A stretch of DNA of 6,032 nucleotides from Crocinitomicaceae bacterium. Lineage in GTDB: Bacteria > Bacteroidota > Bacteroidia > Flavobacteriales_G > Salibacteraceae. Where the stretch lies: contig JAAZVO010000170.1 of assembly GCA_018623405.1 (NCBI GenBank), positions 1 to 6,032 of the forward strand, read 5' to 3'. Made by a program: the position numbers and the translations under genes. Shown here in pieces: positions 5,913 through 6,032 of this stretch. The notes below the pieces were generated by a model. It was not told where the DNA came from and made no database searches. It saw only the letters and a list, made by a program, of their open reading frames with translations. Numbering within the stretch: position 1 is the stretch's first letter; each line of letters opens with the position of its first letter.

Positions 5913-6032
5913 ATGATGAGGAAGAATTTTGCAACAGTAGTTTTGATGATTATTTCATCCCTAACCCCTTTTTTAGGATTTGCTCAAGAAACCTCAGAAA
6001 AACAAAACCCACCAAAAATGAAGATAGAAATA
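5913..6032 (+). CDS. Exported protein, N-terminal part only (runs off window)
   Basis: The first 40 codons of a gene continuing past the right edge. ATG codons at 5913 and 5916 are both possible starts. The N-terminus is a typical Sec signal peptide: RKN, the hydrophobic stretch FATVVLMIISSLTPFLGF, then AQ followed by ETSEKQNPPK, with cleavage likely near GFAQ-ET as is common in Bacteroidota. The mature part visible (ETSEKQNPPKMKIEI) is too short to assign a family. The gene diverges from the TIGR03643 gene. Confidence is high that it is coding and exported; the function is unknown. Confidence 0.7.
   Translation, partial: MMRKNFATVVLMIISSLTPFLGFAQETSEKQNPPKMKIEI

Noticed and set aside
1..6032. 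CRISPR array, insertion sequence, tRNA or phage genes
   Set aside because: No regularly spaced direct repeats, transposase motifs, terminal inverted repeats with target duplications, or tRNA-like cloverleaf were seen on reading both strands.

Overview
The window most likely comes from a low-GC member of the Bacteroidota, plausibly a flavobacterium-like and perhaps marine organism. The evidence is a large secreted protein ending in a type IX secretion (gliding-motility type) C-terminal sorting domain, a signal-peptide/TPR/transmembrane sensor of the kind common in this phylum, AT-rich DNA with no clear Shine-Dalgarno sequences, and a TIGR03643/DUF2805 protein next to a photolyase-like gene. 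No rRNA, tRNA, CRISPR array, insertion sequence or phage gene is seen.

Layout. Bases 8-48 hold two back-to-back A/T-rich hairpins ending in a T-run, probably the terminator of a gene to the left. Next comes a ~727-738 residue secreted PKD-domain protein (+). After a 52-base gap, 2315-3943 (+) is a single 542-codon reading frame for an exported TPR / transmembrane / histidine-kinase-dimerisation-like sensor. It is broken by two in-frame TAA codons (2720 and 3125) with no frameshift. After 43 bases a complete cryptochrome/photolyase-family gene follows (+); its conserved N-terminus extends upstream of the first ordinary start codon, to an ATC at 3987. Facing it on the minus strand are a possible 33-residue membrane peptide (5456-5557) and a 90-residue TIGR03643 protein (5591-5863). 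Diverging from the latter across 49 bases is the 5' end of another exported protein (5913 to the window edge).

How the parts relate. The secreted PKD protein and the broken sensor are probably independent surface and signalling functions. The photolyase-like gene and the TIGR03643 gene form a plausible light-response or DNA-repair neighbourhood; this is inferred from position and from my recollection that the two families tend to co-occur. I see no clearly new multi-gene system. The most notable points are the clean double-stop interruption of the sensor, the absence of ATG at the expected start of all three large plus-strand genes, and a photolyase-family protein that seems to lack two of the three classical electron-transfer tryptophans.
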